From positions 1,860,001-1,924,000 of the forward strand of contig AP022133.1 in the NCBI GenBank assembly GCA_014169315.1: 64,000 bases of DNA. The letters run 5' to 3'. The notes below the pieces were generated by a model. That model saw only the letters and a program-made list of their open reading frames with translations, was not told where the DNA came from and ran no database searches. The translations under genes were made by a program, and so were the position numbers. Every line of letters begins with the position of its first letter. Position 1 is the stretch's first letter. The stretch comes from Enterobacter cloacae. GTDB lineage: Bacteria; Pseudomonadota; Gammaproteobacteria; Enterobacterales; Enterobacteriaceae. This document shows positions 17,807-27,602 of the stretch, in pieces.

Positions 17807-19092
17807 GGTGCAACACCCTTACGCACGGCAAACCCGCTGCGGTTAATGCGGATCAATCCGCGTGGACGCCAGATCATCATCACCACCATCAACATGCCAA
17901 ACAGCAAGACGCGGTACTCTGCAAAGCTACGCAGAAGTTCCGGTGTGACGGTAAGCACAAAGGCTGCCAGCACGACGCCCAGCGTTGACCCCATCCCGCC
18001 CAGCACCACGATGGCGAGGATCAGTGCGGATTCAAAAAAGGTGAACGAGGTCGGGTTCACAAACCCCTGCCAGGTGGCGAAGAATACGCCTGCAATCCCG
18101 GCCGTTGATGCGCCCAGCGTAAAGGCTGAGAGCTTGACCAGAACATGATTTAACCCCATTGAACGACAGGCAATTTCATCTTCCCGTAGTGCCTCCCATG
18201 CCCGGCCAATCGGCATGCGCGTCAGACGGTGCTTGATGTAAAGCACCAGCAGCACCACCAGAAACAGTACCGCGTAGATAAAGATAAACTTCATGTTCGG
18301 GTTATATGTCAGGTGGAAAAATTCGTGAAACGGCACGCCGCCTTCTTTAGCGCGCCGGCCAAACTCGAGACCGAAGAAGGTGGGAGGAGGAGCCGAGACG
18401 CCGTTAGGACCGCCGGTAAAGGCCAGCCAGTTGTTCAGGATCAGGCGGATAATTTCTCCGAACCCGAGCGTCACAATAGCCAGATAGTCACCATGCATAC
18501 GCAGCACCGGGAAACCAAGCAAGGCACCCGCGGCGGCGGCCATCAGCGCCGCCAGCGGCAACATGCTCCAGAACCCTAATCCCAGATACTGATACCCCAG
18601 CGCCAGACCGTACGCGCCAATGGCATAAAAGGCGACATAACCCAGATCCAATAACCCCGCCAGACCCACAACGATATTCAGTCCCAGACCAAGAAGAACA
18701 TAGATCAGCCCGAGAATGGCAACCGTCAGCACATATTTGGTGGCGACAAAGGGAAAACAGATCGCCAGCGCGATGATCAGGGGGATTATCCAGCGCATGC
18801 GGCTCTTGTATTCCGGTGGCCGGACATAAACGCCCGCGCTGTCAGCGTCAAAACGTGCCTGGAAGCGTGCGCCAGCGGGAGTACCTAAAAAGGCGCTCAG
18901 CAGAAAACGCCCCAGCATAACGATGCCGACCATCCACGCCAGCCGCTGCCCGGCAAAGTTAAAGCTGTATCCGTCCAGCACCACGCCTGCGATAGGGCCG
19001 AAAATAATCAATGCAACCAGCCCGGAAAAAATGGCGTCCAGAATGCAGCGTTTAAGAGAGAAACCATCAGTCGAAACCGCGCGTGATCTCAT
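17803..19092 (-). CDS. livM: Branched-chain amino acid ABC transporter permease LivM-like
   Basis: 429 residues with roughly ten hydrophobic segments. The N-terminal 115 residues form two or three helices plus a soluble stretch, as in LivM rather than the shorter LivH. The family core GLNIVVGLAGLLDLGYVAFYAIGAYG (about 137-162) and the cytoplasmic coupling segment MPIGRAWEALREDEIACRSMG are clear. ATG 19092 is chosen because GAGGGAG stands 6 nt before it; a GTG at 19107 overlapping the livH stop is the alternative (434 residues). It pairs with LivH in the inner membrane. Confidence 0.87.
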   Translation of the reverse strand: MRSRAVSTDGFSLKRCILDAIFSGLVALIIFGPIAGVVLDGYSFNFAGQRLAWMVGIVMLGRFLLSAFLGTPAGARFQARFDADSAGVYVRPPEYKSRMRWIIPLIIALAICFPFVATKYVLTVAILGLIYVLLGLGLNIVVGLAGLLDLGYVAFYAIGAYGLALGYQYLGLGFWSMLPLAALMAAAAGALLGFPVLRMHGDYLAIVTLGFGEIIRLILNNWLAFTGGPNGVSAPPPTFFGLEFGRRAKEGGVPFHEFFHLTYNPNMKFIFIYAVLFLVVLLVLYIKHRLTRMPIGRAWEALREDEIACRSMGLNHVLVKLSAFTLGASTAGIAGVFFATWQGFVNPTSFTFFESALILAIVVLGGMGSTLGVVLAAFVLTVTPELLRSFAEYRVLLFGMLMVVMMIWRPRGLIRINRSGFAVRKGVAP

Positions 19093-19103
19093 TGCTTTCT
19101 CCC

Positions 19104-20021
19104 TCACACTTTGGCCACGATGGGCCGACCAAGCAGCCCCTGGGGACGGAAAATCAGGATCATGACCAGTAATCCAAACGAGAACACATCTTTATAATCC
19201 GAGTTCACCATGCCGGAGAATTGTGCTTCTGCTACGCCCAGAATCAGCCCGCCGAGCATCGCGCCTGGCAGGGAGCCAATGCCGCCGAGCACCGCCGCCG
19301 TAAAGGCCTTGATGCCAATGACAAACCCGACATAAAAATCAAAGGTGCCGTAGTTCATGGTGATTAACACACCCGCCAGTCCGGCCATCGCCGCACCGAT
19401 GACAAACACCAGGGAAATAATCCTGTCGGTGTTAATGCCCAGAATGGAGGCCATTTTGCGATCCTGCTGTACCGCCCGACACATCCGTCCAAGGCGGGTA
19501 TTGCTGATTATCCAGGTGAGCAGCAGCATTCCCGCGAACGAGGCCACCAGAATAAAAATTTTGGTGTAGGTTATCTGGACAAAACCTTCACCCAGATGCA
19601 CGCGGAATACACCATCCAGCATGGTAGGCACCCCTTGCTGGCGCGGCCCCTGGCTTAACTGCGCATAGTTTTGCAGGATAAGCGACATCCCAATGGCGGA
19701 GATTAGCGGGGCAAGACGGGTGGAGTTACGTAGCGGTTTATAGGCAATGCGCTCGATAGTCCAGCCGTAGACACCGGTTACCACAATGGTGAAGACCAGC
19801 GTGCCGAGGATCAGCAGGGGGAATAACTGCAGGCCGAAGAATGACAGCAGCGCCAGGCCAATGGCACAGAGATAGGCGGAGATCATATACACTTCGCCGT
19901 GGGCGAAATTAATCATACCAATGATGCCATACACCATCGTATAGCCGATGGCGATTAATCCGTAGACGGAACCCAGCGTTAAGCCATTGACTAACTGTTG
20001 CAGGAAGAATGTACTCATCAT
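19104..20021 (-). CDS. livH: Branched-chain amino acid ABC transporter permease LivH-like
   Basis: 305 residues with about eight membrane segments. Family marks are QQLVNGLTLGSVYGLIAIGYTMVYGIIGMINFAHGEVYMI (about 8-48) and the ATPase-contact region CRAVQQDRKMASILGINTDRIIS (about 180-202). It lies 97 bp downstream of the binding-protein gene on the same strand and ends at the start of livM. Two adjacent ATG codons (20021 and 20018) are possible starts. Confidence 0.88.
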   Translation of the reverse strand: MMSTFFLQQLVNGLTLGSVYGLIAIGYTMVYGIIGMINFAHGEVYMISAYLCAIGLALLSFFGLQLFPLLILGTLVFTIVVTGVYGWTIERIAYKPLRNSTRLAPLISAIGMSLILQNYAQLSQGPRQQGVPTMLDGVFRVHLGEGFVQITYTKIFILVASFAGMLLLTWIISNTRLGRMCRAVQQDRKMASILGINTDRIISLVFVIGAAMAGLAGVLITMNYGTFDFYVGFVIGIKAFTAAVLGGIGSLPGAMLGGLILGVAEAQFSGMVNSDYKDVFSFGLLVMILIFRPQGLLGRPIVAKV

Positions 20022-20118
20022 CGCGCGCTCGTGTTTTGAGGCCGCGCCTTGCGCGCAGCCTGGTGTTTATTACGCGTCGACAGGCGAACCTGCCGACGTT
20101 GAGCGTGACTCCGTCCCG

Positions 20119-21243
20119 TTACTGCACTTCCTTATATTTCCCTTTGTCGTCCCACTGATACACCACGTAGTCAGAGACTTTCAGGTCACCTTTGCCGTCC
20201 CAGGCTTTTTTGCCCATCACCGTATCGACGGAATTGGCTTTCAGCCATTCGCTGGCTTTGGCCGAGTCCTTGCCACCCGTGGCCTTAAAGGCGGCAGCAA
20301 TCGCCTGAACTGAAGCGTAGGAGTAGAGGGTATAACCTTCCGGTTCGAATTTACCCGCGCGGAATTTCTCGATAACGGCCTTACCGTCCGGGATCAGTCG
20401 CGGATCTTTACCAAAGGTCATATAGATACCGTTGGTGTATTGCGGGCCGCCCGCCGCGGTCACCATCTCTTCGTTGACAATACAGTCACCGGAGAAGAAC
20501 TTCGCCTGCACGCCCTGTTCGCGCATCTGGCGAACCAGTGGGCCTGCCTCCGGGTGACAGCCGCCGAAGAACACCACGTCCGGCTTTTGCGCCCCAATTT
20601 TAGTGACCAGCGCGTTAAAGTCTTTTTCCCCGCGTGATAACCCCTCGTACATCACATCCTGGACACCGCGTTTTGCCAGCGCGGCTTTGGTGGCATCCGC
20701 CAGACCCTGGCCGTACGTGTCTTTATCGTGGATGATCACCACGCGTTTGGCTTTCAGCTTGTCGATGATGAAATCACTGGCGACCTGGCCCTGCTGATCA
20801 TCGCGGCCACACATGCGGAACATATCGCTCATGCCACGTTCGGTGATCAGTGGGTTGGTTGAGCCGGGGGTGATGGTAATAATGCCCGCATCGCTATACA
20901 CCTCAGAGGCGGGCATGGTGGATGAGGAGCAGAAATGGCCGACAACCGCGTTGACTTTTTCCTGGTCGACCAGACGGTTGGCGACCGCGACGGCTTGTTT
21001 AGGCTCGCAGGCATCATCCCCCTGAACCAGTTTAATCTTTTCACCGTTGATCCCTCCTGCGGCGTTAATGTCTTCAGCGGCCTGCGTTGCGCCGTGCCAG
21101 TATTGATCGCCATAGGTGGCATTGGGGCCAGTAAACGGCCCGGCCACACCAATCACAATATCGGCCTGGGCGGAAAATGCCGTGGCCAGACAACCGGCCA
21201 ATACAAGAGAAAGAGGACTTCTGATAAGTTTCAGCGACATCAT
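20119..21243 (-). CDS. Branched-chain amino acid ABC transporter, periplasmic binding protein
   Basis: 374 residues. The signal peptide MMSLKLIRSPLSLVLAGCLATAFSAQA is followed by the Leu/Ile/Val-binding fold opening DIVIGVAGPFTGPNATYGDQYWHGATQAAEDINAAGGI. The family features EKVNAVVGHFCSSSTMPASEVY and the Cys pair of LivJ/LivK (C53-C78 type; here DDACEPKQ and HFCSS) are present. It should capture a branched-chain or related amino acid in the periplasm and pass it to LivHM. ATG 21243 (or 21240) fits an AAGGA site; a longer frame to 21402 lacks any signal-like start. First gene of the liv operon. Confidence 0.88.
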   Translation of the reverse strand: MMSLKLIRSPLSLVLAGCLATAFSAQADIVIGVAGPFTGPNATYGDQYWHGATQAAEDINAAGGINGEKIKLVQGDDACEPKQAVAVANRLVDQEKVNAVVGHFCSSSTMPASEVYSDAGIITITPGSTNPLITERGMSDMFRMCGRDDQQGQVASDFIIDKLKAKRVVIIHDKDTYGQGLADATKAALAKRGVQDVMYEGLSRGEKDFNALVTKIGAQKPDVVFFGGCHPEAGPLVRQMREQGVQAKFFSGDCIVNEEMVTAAGGPQYTNGIYMTFGKDPRLIPDGKAVIEKFRAGKFEPEGYTLYSYASVQAIAAAFKATGGKDSAKASEWLKANSVDTVMGKKAWDGKGDLKVSDYVVYQWDDKGKYKEVQ

Positions 21244-21656
21244 TATGTTCCTTAGCAAAGAGGTTTTTGCACCACGGTAAAAATCCGAACGTCCGGCGGT
21301 GCAGCCAATCCAGAAGCAAGAGCGAGAACAAAATAACGAGCTCCAGACAACATCCTGCTTAATACGGCGAGGTTTCCTTGCGCGGTGAAGCGCACAGAAC
21401 ATTAAGCAAAATGGTTGCCAGAATGGCTAACCCATTGACTGGGTTGCGACATGTTTGAGTATAGAGCGCCGTTTTATGCAGCCTTGCGGAACGGCCTGAA
21501 ATTACAGCGGAGATCACATCTCATTAACAATAAAGCCCATAAGTTGTGCAAGGGTCACGATTTGCACGTTTTTGCAGCAATAAAGACCTAAACTTCAGAT
21601 AGGCACAGGCGGCGATATGTGTCAGGATCTTTCCTTTTTTATCAGGAGTGTCAGCA
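21244..21656. other. Intergenic region between liv operon and yecA
   Basis: 413 bp with divergent promoters expected for the liv operon (minus) and yecA (plus). I could not fix either, and saw no convincing CRP or other operator. Confidence 0.5.
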
Positions 21657-22325
21657 ATGACTGAAGGCCCGTTAAATGAAAGTGAAATGGAGTGGCTGGA
21701 AGAGACGTTAATGTCCTACGGTCATGACGATGCGTCCGTGATTGACGTGTCCGAACTCGACGGCATGCTTACTGCAGTGCTTTCCGGCCCCGTTGTGGTT
21801 GAGCCAGATGCCTGGCTGGTGGCGGTATGGGGTGGCGAAAAGTACATTCCGCGCTGGAAGAACGATCGTGAAATGAACCGTTTTATCGATCTCTGCTTTA
21901 AGCATATGAACGATATTGCTGAGCGCCTGAGCGAATACCCGGAACAGTTTGAGCCGATGTTTGGTTATAACGACGTTGACGGTCAGAGTTACACCGTCGT
22001 TGAAGAGTGGTGCTATGGCTACATGCGCGGCGTGGCACTGACAGACTGGTCAGCATTGCCGGAAGAACTGAAGGCCGACCTGGACGCTATTGCGCTGCAC
22101 GGTACAGAGGGGAATGGCGAGAAGCTGGATGAACTGACCGAAGAGGAATACAAAGCCAGTATCGAGAGCATCCAGCCTGCGGCACTGCGTTTGTATAACT
22201 ACTGGGTGGCTAACCCGCAGCAGCCGGAAGCGAAAAAGCCAGTTGTTAATGGAACGAAGGTCGGGCGTAACGATCCGTGTCCGTGCGGCAGCGGAAAGAA
22301 ATTTAAGAGCTGTTGCTTGCACTGA
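21657..22325 (+). CDS. yecA: YecA, UPF0149 protein with SEC-C metal-binding tail
   Basis: 222 residues. A UPF0149 (YgfB/YecA) domain fills about 1-170, and the C-terminus [20 protein letters not shown] is a textbook SEC-C zinc/iron motif, C-x-C-x8-C-C/H, as at the end of SecA. In E. coli YecA is reported to associate with ribosomes and SecA-type motifs; the exact role is open. ATG 21657 follows AGGAG by 9 nt; the GTG at 21648 has none. It is convergent with tyrP. Confidence 0.93.
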   Translation: MTEGPLNESEMEWLEETLMSYGHDDASVIDVSELDGMLTAVLSGPVVVEPDAWLVAVWGGEKYIPRWKNDREMNRFIDLCFKHMNDIAERLSEYPEQFEPMFGYNDVDGQSYTVVEEWCYGYMRGVALTDWSALPEELKADLDAIALHGTEGNGEKLDELTEEEYKASIESIQPAALRLYNYWVANPQQPEAKKPVVNGTKVGRNDPCPCGSGKKFKSCCLH

Positions 22326-22327
22326 TA

Positions 22328-22354
22328 AAAAAGGGGCTACTGATAGCCCCTTTT
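22328..22354. terminator. Shared terminator of yecA and tyrP
   Basis: AAAAGGGGCTA, short loop, TAGCCCCTTTT: a symmetric stem with A and T tracts on both sides, lying exactly between the two convergent stops. Confidence 0.9.
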
Positions 22355-22356
22355 CC

Positions 22357-23568
22357 TTAACCCACTTCCGGTAACATCCCTGCCGCAATTAACATCTGCA
22401 CCAGAATAACCACGACCCCACAGCCAAATACTATACACAGCAGAGGTTTCCCGCCGGCAACGCGATACCCTTGTTGAGGATGCTGTTGGCGACTCTTCCA
22501 TGCCAGAAGGGAAGGGAGCAGCAGGGCAAGGACGGATAACGCCACGCCCGCATACCCCAGCGCCATCACAAACCCACGCGGATAAAACAATGCAAAGGCC
22601 AGCGGAGGCAGGAAGGTGATGGCACCCGTCTGTAAACGTCCGGTGACGGTATTGCGACGCTGGAACAGATCGGCCAGATAATCAAACAGACCGAGTGCCA
22701 CGCCCAGGAACGAGGTCGCCAGCGCCAGGTCGGCAAACAGATGCACCGCCAGCTCAACGTGCGGAGAGGTCACTACCTCACGCAGTGCCAGCAGGAAACC
22801 ATTCAGACCGGCGTGTTCCGCCATCAGGCCAGTGAAGGTCGACGCGTCAATACTGCCCAGCGTCACCAGTTGCCAGAAAATATAGGCAATCAGTGGAATG
22901 GCACTCCCGATGACAAAGACGCGGCGAAGTTTGCGAATGTCGCCATTCATATAGCTGACAATGCTCGGCACGCTACCGTGGAAACCAAATGAGGTGAAAA
23001 TCACCGGAATGGCGGAGAGCGCCAGTCCTTTTTCCAGCGGCAGCGTCAGCAGGTTAATTTTGTGAACATGTGGTGCCAGCAGAACCAGCATGACAATCAG
23101 AAAGAGAATTTTGGCACTGAACAGAAAACGGTTAAACAGGTCGACCAGCGAGGTGCCGACACAGACCACGCCACCGCCAATGAGCGCAAAGAAGATGGCA
23201 CCCGTCGCCGGTGTGATGTCAGAGCCGAACCAGTCGTTGACGCTGGAGGCGATCAATTCCCCGGCTCCGCTGATATAGGCTGCGGTCAGAGCGTACATCA
23301 GGAACATCATGCTAAAGCCGGTGACCCACTGGCCGTAGCGCCCCAGATAGCGCGCGGCAAGTGAACCCAATCCGGTATCGGCAGGCACGTGCTGATAAAC
23401 TTCGAGCAGCAGCAGTGCGGTATAGCACATCAAAGCCCAGAGCGTGCCGAGCAGCAGCAATGTCACACTAAATCCGACGCCTGCGGCCGCCAACGGCATT
23501 GCCAGCATTCCTGCGCCAATCGTCGTTCCGGCGACGATAAAAATACTTCCCAGTGTTCTGTTTTTCAC
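22357..23568 (-). CDS. tyrP: Tyrosine-specific transport protein TyrP
   Basis: 403 residues, eleven or so membrane segments, hydroxy/aromatic amino acid permease family. It imports L-tyrosine by proton symport. The N-terminus [35 protein letters not shown] is the conserved first segment with the substrate-binding GTTIGAG loop. GTG 23568 behind GAGGA gives the E. coli length; a longer frame to 23601 would add 11 unconserved residues. A TyrR-type operator lies 92-109 bp upstream, so control by TyrR is likely. Confidence 0.95.
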   Translation of the reverse strand: MKNRTLGSIFIVAGTTIGAGMLAMPLAAAGVGFSVTLLLLGTLWALMCYTALLLLEVYQHVPADTGLGSLAARYLGRYGQWVTGFSMMFLMYALTAAYISGAGELIASSVNDWFGSDITPATGAIFFALIGGGVVCVGTSLVDLFNRFLFSAKILFLIVMLVLLAPHVHKINLLTLPLEKGLALSAIPVIFTSFGFHGSVPSIVSYMNGDIRKLRRVFVIGSAIPLIAYIFWQLVTLGSIDASTFTGLMAEHAGLNGFLLALREVVTSPHVELAVHLFADLALATSFLGVALGLFDYLADLFQRRNTVTGRLQTGAITFLPPLAFALFYPRGFVMALGYAGVALSVLALLLPSLLAWKSRQQHPQQGYRVAGGKPLLCIVFGCGVVVILVQMLIAAGMLPEVG

Positions 23569-23659
23569 GCTTTCCTCTACAACGACTCTCAACCGCGACA
23601 AAATCTGCGGCGCAGAGTAAGGGAAAAGTCATACCTCGTCAAATCACCGTTACAACTGG

Positions 23660-23677
23660 TGTAATTAATTGTTTACG
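23660..23677. promoter_or_regulatory. TyrR box upstream of tyrP
   Basis: TGTAAT-N6-TTTACG matches TGTAAA-N6-TTTACA in 10 of 12 positions. It lies about 92 bp before the tyrP start on the minus strand, the place expected from E. coli tyrP. Confidence 0.7.
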
Positions 23678-23772
23678 AATCTTTGGCGATTGGGGAGAGA
23701 TAAACCTGCGCCAGCGCAAAGCGTGCTTCGGGACGAGCGTTTAGTCTGCTTGTTTTTTCAGAGGGGATGACA

Positions 23773-24009
23773 ATGTCAATTCATGGACACGACGTGCTCA
23801 ATATGATGATTGAGTCGGGCGAGCAATACACGGAACACAGTCTGGTTGAGGCTATTCATGCACGCTTTGGTGAAACGGCGCGTTTTCATACCTGTTCAGC
23901 TGCAGATATGACTGCGGTGGAACTGGTGGCATTTCTGGCGGCGCGCGGAAAATTTATTCCGGCGACGGACGGGTTTTCGACGCACGAAAGTAAAATCTGC
24001 CGCCATTAA
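23773..24009 (+). CDS. yecH: YecH, metal-binding DUF2492 family protein
   Basis: 78 residues. The start MSIHGHDVLNMMIESGEQYT and the end STHESKICRH match YecH. Several His and Cys residues (HGH, FHTC, CRH) suggest metal binding, and the family name says so, but the function is unproven. ATG 23773 is preferred because GAGGGG stands 6 nt before it; an ATG two codons earlier touches that RBS. It is convergent with ftnA. Confidence 0.9.
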   Translation: MSIHGHDVLNMMIESGEQYTEHSLVEAIHARFGETARFHTCSAADMTAVELVAFLAARGKFIPATDGFSTHESKICRH

Positions 24010-24046
24010 AATAAAACGGTGCTGAAGGATCAGCACCGTGAGGGAA

Positions 24047-24544
24047 TTAATTCTGGGTGTCGAGGGTAGAAAGTTCTTTATCGATAAAGTAAAGACCTTC
24101 ACCTGATTTACCGGCCAGAGAGAGTTTGTCCAGTACGGATTTAAACAGTTTTTCTTCTTCGTGTTGCTCAGCAACATACCACTGCAGGAAATTAAAGGTC
24201 GGATAATCCTGGCTGGTCATTGCGGCATGAACCAGCTCATTAATTTTCTGGGTGATCAGCTGCTCGTGCTCGTAGGTGGCGCGGAACAGTTCATCGAGCG
24301 AACCGTATTCAGCAAATGGTGACGCTACGGTTTCGATGCGCGGCAGGCTGCCCGTATCGGTCAGATAAGCAAACAGACGCTGCATGTGCGTCATCTCTTC
24401 CTGGGCGTGACGACGCAGAAACGCGGCTGCACCTTCAAAACTGTGATAGCTGCACCAGGCGCTCATCTGCTGGTAGAGCAGAGATGAAAAAAGTTCGAGG
24501 TTCATTTGTGCATTGAGCTTGTCGATCATTTCCGTTTTCAGCAT
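24047..24544 (-). CDS. ftnA: Non-heme ferritin FtnA
   Basis: 165 residues, the main iron-storage ferritin, a 24-mer cage in the cytoplasm. Ferroxidase ligands are present: E17 ([13 protein letters not shown]), the EEMTHMQR motif at about 49-56 (E50, H53 type), E94 and Q127/E130 ([13 protein letters not shown]). It starts behind a clear GGAG. The second ferritin, ftnB, is 6 kb away as in E. coli. Intergenic DNA upstream is AT-rich. Confidence 0.96.
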   Translation of the reverse strand: MLKTEMIDKLNAQMNLELFSSLLYQQMSAWCSYHSFEGAAAFLRRHAQEEMTHMQRLFAYLTDTGSLPRIETVASPFAEYGSLDELFRATYEHEQLITQKINELVHAAMTSQDYPTFNFLQWYVAEQHEEEKLFKSVLDKLSLAGKSGEGLYFIDKELSTLDTQN

Positions 24545-24747
24545 GGTGAAGCTCCGGTGTATTATTTCTGGTTTATGATGAGCGATACTATAATTTGTTA
24601 TTGAATTATTTGCAAAAAGTAAAATAAATAGATGCTTATTTAAAAATACGAATGGGAATAAAACGCATTGGCAATTTTTATATTTATTAATGCGAATTAT
24701 TTTTGTTCTTAGTTAAATACACTGCCAGTAAGGACTGGCAGCGCTGA

Positions 24748-25086
24748 TTAATACCACGGATTTTTGGCGTTAGGGTTAACGGCATATCCCATGCATTTGT
24801 ACTGGATAGTCACGGTCTCGTTCAGACACACAGACCCGCTAATAAGGGTACAGGTTTTAATGGGCTGACCGTAGGCGGAGGCGGTGGCATATCCCATGGT
24901 CTGACACGCTTTTGCTGCAGTGCCGTTATTAACATACCCATCGGATTGGGCGTTTTGCAGTATCGCCTGGCCGTAATCAAGGCGGACTATCCCGTTTGGT
25001 GCGTCCAGACTGCTTACCTCTGCCTGGCGGTTAATGCTACACCCCGCGAGCAGCAGGATCGTACCGACAACGAATACTCTTTTCAT
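24748..25086 (-). CDS. yecR: YecR family lipoprotein
   Basis: 112 residues. The signal peptide MKRVFVVGTILLLAGC ends in a lipobox (LLAG-C16), so it is a predicted outer-membrane or periplasmic lipoprotein. Three further Cys (CQTMG, KTCTL, SVCLNE) and a fourth in YKCMGY near the C-terminus could form disulphides. It is known in E. coli as a member of the flagellar regulon of unknown function; no perfect sigma-28 box was found here. It is followed on the right by the HD-GYP gene in the same direction. Confidence 0.9.
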   Translation of the reverse strand: MKRVFVVGTILLLAGCSINRQAEVSSLDAPNGIVRLDYGQAILQNAQSDGYVNNGTAAKACQTMGYATASAYGQPIKTCTLISGSVCLNETVTIQYKCMGYAVNPNAKNPWY

Positions 25087-25190
25087 AGTTCACTCTGAGT
25101 GAATGGAAATACGTTATCGTACCCGCAGACGTCCGGCGCAATGCCTGGAATAGCCGGACAATCTGCCCTTTCTCTTTGCAACGGGCCGGA

Positions 25191-27356
25191 TTAGTCGGCA
25201 AGACTGTCAAAAATCGTTTTGAACTCAAGATGATGCTTACGGAACAGTGTAATAAGCTGCGGGTCAAAATGACGGCCAGCGCCCTCAAATATCACTTCGC
25301 AGGCCTGCTCGTGGGTAAAACTCGGCTTATACACCCGTTTTTGTCTCAGGGCGTCATACACATCCGCCAGCGCCAGAATGCGAGCCTCAATCGGGATTTG
25401 CTCGCCGTGCAGCCCCTCGGGATAACCGCTACCGTCCCATTTTTCATGGTGCAAGTGGATAATATTTTCTGCAACTGCTCCCAGCCCAAGCCCCTGAATG
25501 ATTCGCCACCCCTTAACGGTGTGGAGTTTCATCTCAGCAAACTCTTCGGCGGTCAGTGGGCCTTGCTTACGCAGAATGCGATCCGGCACGGCGATTTTCC
25601 CGACATCATGCAGGGAAGCGAAGTGTCCTATCTCACGGATCATTTGCCGTGATAGCCCAAGTTGGCGCGCCATTAATTCACAATATCTGGAAACGCGCTG
25701 AATATGGCTACCGGTTTCGTCGTCATGTGCGCGGTTTACCTTCTCCAGCGCCTGCACCATATTACGGTTAACAATCCGGCTTTGCCTCATATGGCGGCGC
25801 ATCATAATGAGCATGCTGATACTGAACAGCGCAACGATCAGTAAAATTAGGCTAATAATTTTCAGCGTATTTTTGGTTAAATCGGGGAACCATTTCTGCT
25901 CTTCCTGACGTTCAATCTGGGTGCGGAATTCGGACAACCGATGGATCTGCATAAACAGATGAAAGAGAGGGTGGTTCGGTTCCACCCAGGGGCCAATGAC
26001 AAACTCGGAGCGGGTGACGCCCGCCACTTTCAGCACCCCACGAAACAGCTCGTTGCCGCGAAGCGTTGATTCCAGCGAACTGAGATCGCCAAGAATATAA
26101 TCAATTTTATTGTCCTCCATTGCATCAATAAGGCCATCAATGCTGCGGTGGGGCACGATTATCACATCACTACCAAAATGCTGGCGTAAATACTTCGCGG
26201 CAAAAGACCCATCCAGCACGCCTACACGCTGGCTTCGGATACTTTCTTCATCCCACAAAAATGGCTTGTCGATGCGGTTGTAATAAACGTTATGCCAGGC
26301 AATGTCCGGGCCAATGCGCCCCTCTGTGTGTTCTTCGTTGTACCGGTCGGCAATATCAACCAGCCGGATGGGCCACTGCTGCCGGGAGAGGTTCGAATAA
26401 TTATCGACAAAATTGACATCGACCTTCATACCTAACAAATCACGCATGTCGTTAATCATATCCATTGCCGTGCCGTGGTAGCCCTTGCTGTCACGCCAGA
26501 TTAGCGGTGCAAAGTTTTCATTTTTAGGCAGGGTGATGCGCAGACGGTTATTTGCAATCCAGGCACGTTCACTTTCCGACAGCGTAATACGGCTTAGCAG
26601 GTAATTGCGCTTACTCTCCTCCAGCATTTTGTGCATTTCGCCATTGCGATACCAGAGGCCAATGATGTCGTTGATGGGTTCACGCAGGGGCAGGAGTTCA
26701 GGGCTGAATGCCAGAACAACCGGAGTACGTAATTCAGAAAACGGTCGCGAAATGAGGTAGTAGCGTTGGGTGTTTTCCATCTCGGTGGCATCATTAATAT
26801 AAAAATCAGCCTGATGTTCACCCAGTAAACGGAAGGCCTCGTCGCTGGTGTCCACGAGCCGCAGAGAGCGGAATTTGAGATCGGGATAACGTTGTTGCAC
26901 GCTTTCGAGCGTCGCGTCATCTTTACGGAACAACACACGGGCATGGCTTAGCTGCTCTGGCGTTGCCGCTGTCATCGACAGGCTGGCGGCAACCACTTCA
27001 TTATCAAATAATCGTGACGAGAGTATCTTGGTTTTGGCTCGTTTTTCGGTACGTAATACGCCCGCATACACTCCATAGCCATCATGCGCAAAACGTTGAC
27101 CGATATCCGCACCGGAAAGCGGCCTGAGCTGTAAATTCATCCCCGTTTTTTGATTGATGGCATTAATTAAATCGGGATAGAACCCCTGTAATTCCCCCTG
27201 CGGTGTATGCCAGGATTCAAAATCATTGGCGTCATAAATCCAGACCGGGACAGGTTCTCCGGTCTTGGCTGCCCACAGAGCAGGGGGACAGATCAGCAGA
27301 AGACCTGTTAATCCGAATAAAAAGAGAATGCGAAGCTTCCGGCAGCGCGAATTCAC
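25191..27356 (-). CDS. HD-GYP cyclic-di-GMP phosphodiesterase with periplasmic solute-binding sensor
   Basis: 721 residues. N-terminal signal or anchor segment (about 8-28); two tandem periplasmic SBP_bac_3-type domains (about 35-255 and 265-495, the second opening AWIANNRLRITLPKNENFAPLIW); one membrane segment (about 503-525); then an HD-GYP domain (about 545-715). The catalytic H583-D584 (LHDVGKIAVPD), HHE 636-638 and GYP 644-646 (DGSGYP) are all present, so it should hydrolyse c-di-GMP. The architecture resembles a sensor of amino acids or similar ligands that lowers c-di-GMP. It is not in this place in E. coli K-12. Confidence 0.92.
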   Translation of the reverse strand: MNSRCRKLRILFLFGLTGLLLICPPALWAAKTGEPVPVWIYDANDFESWHTPQGELQGFYPDLINAINQKTGMNLQLRPLSGADIGQRFAHDGYGVYAGVLRTEKRAKTKILSSRLFDNEVVAASLSMTAATPEQLSHARVLFRKDDATLESVQQRYPDLKFRSLRLVDTSDEAFRLLGEHQADFYINDATEMENTQRYYLISRPFSELRTPVVLAFSPELLPLREPINDIIGLWYRNGEMHKMLEESKRNYLLSRITLSESERAWIANNRLRITLPKNENFAPLIWRDSKGYHGTAMDMINDMRDLLGMKVDVNFVDNYSNLSRQQWPIRLVDIADRYNEEHTEGRIGPDIAWHNVYYNRIDKPFLWDEESIRSQRVGVLDGSFAAKYLRQHFGSDVIIVPHRSIDGLIDAMEDNKIDYILGDLSSLESTLRGNELFRGVLKVAGVTRSEFVIGPWVEPNHPLFHLFMQIHRLSEFRTQIERQEEQKWFPDLTKNTLKIISLILLIVALFSISMLIMMRRHMRQSRIVNRNMVQALEKVNRAHDDETGSHIQRVSRYCELMARQLGLSRQMIREIGHFASLHDVGKIAVPDRILRKQGPLTAEEFAEMKLHTVKGWRIIQGLGLGAVAENIIHLHHEKWDGSGYPEGLHGEQIPIEARILALADVYDALRQKRVYKPSFTHEQACEVIFEGAGRHFDPQLITLFRKHHLEFKTIFDSLAD

Positions 27357-27602
27357 AGGTGTTCACCAGGCGGTTTTTAGGGTGTTTTGTTGCAGTCTAG
27401 CTAACAGTTTCTACTGATGACAGATTTTTTTAACTTTTAAATAACGTCCAGAAGACCGTTGAGGCATAACAGAATTGTGAACACATTCTTCTTATTTAAA
27501 ACGCAATTTCATTTAATTTGAAAGTTGGTTTTCTTGATAGTAAGGTGAGTGCCAAAAGGTATCTACGGCGGGTTGACCCGCGTCGCACTCGGGAGAGACA
27601 AG

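Noticed and set aside
21244..21402. N-terminal extension of the liv binding protein
   Set aside because: The 53 extra residues carry no signal peptide, while the start at 21243 gives a perfect one with an AAGGA site.
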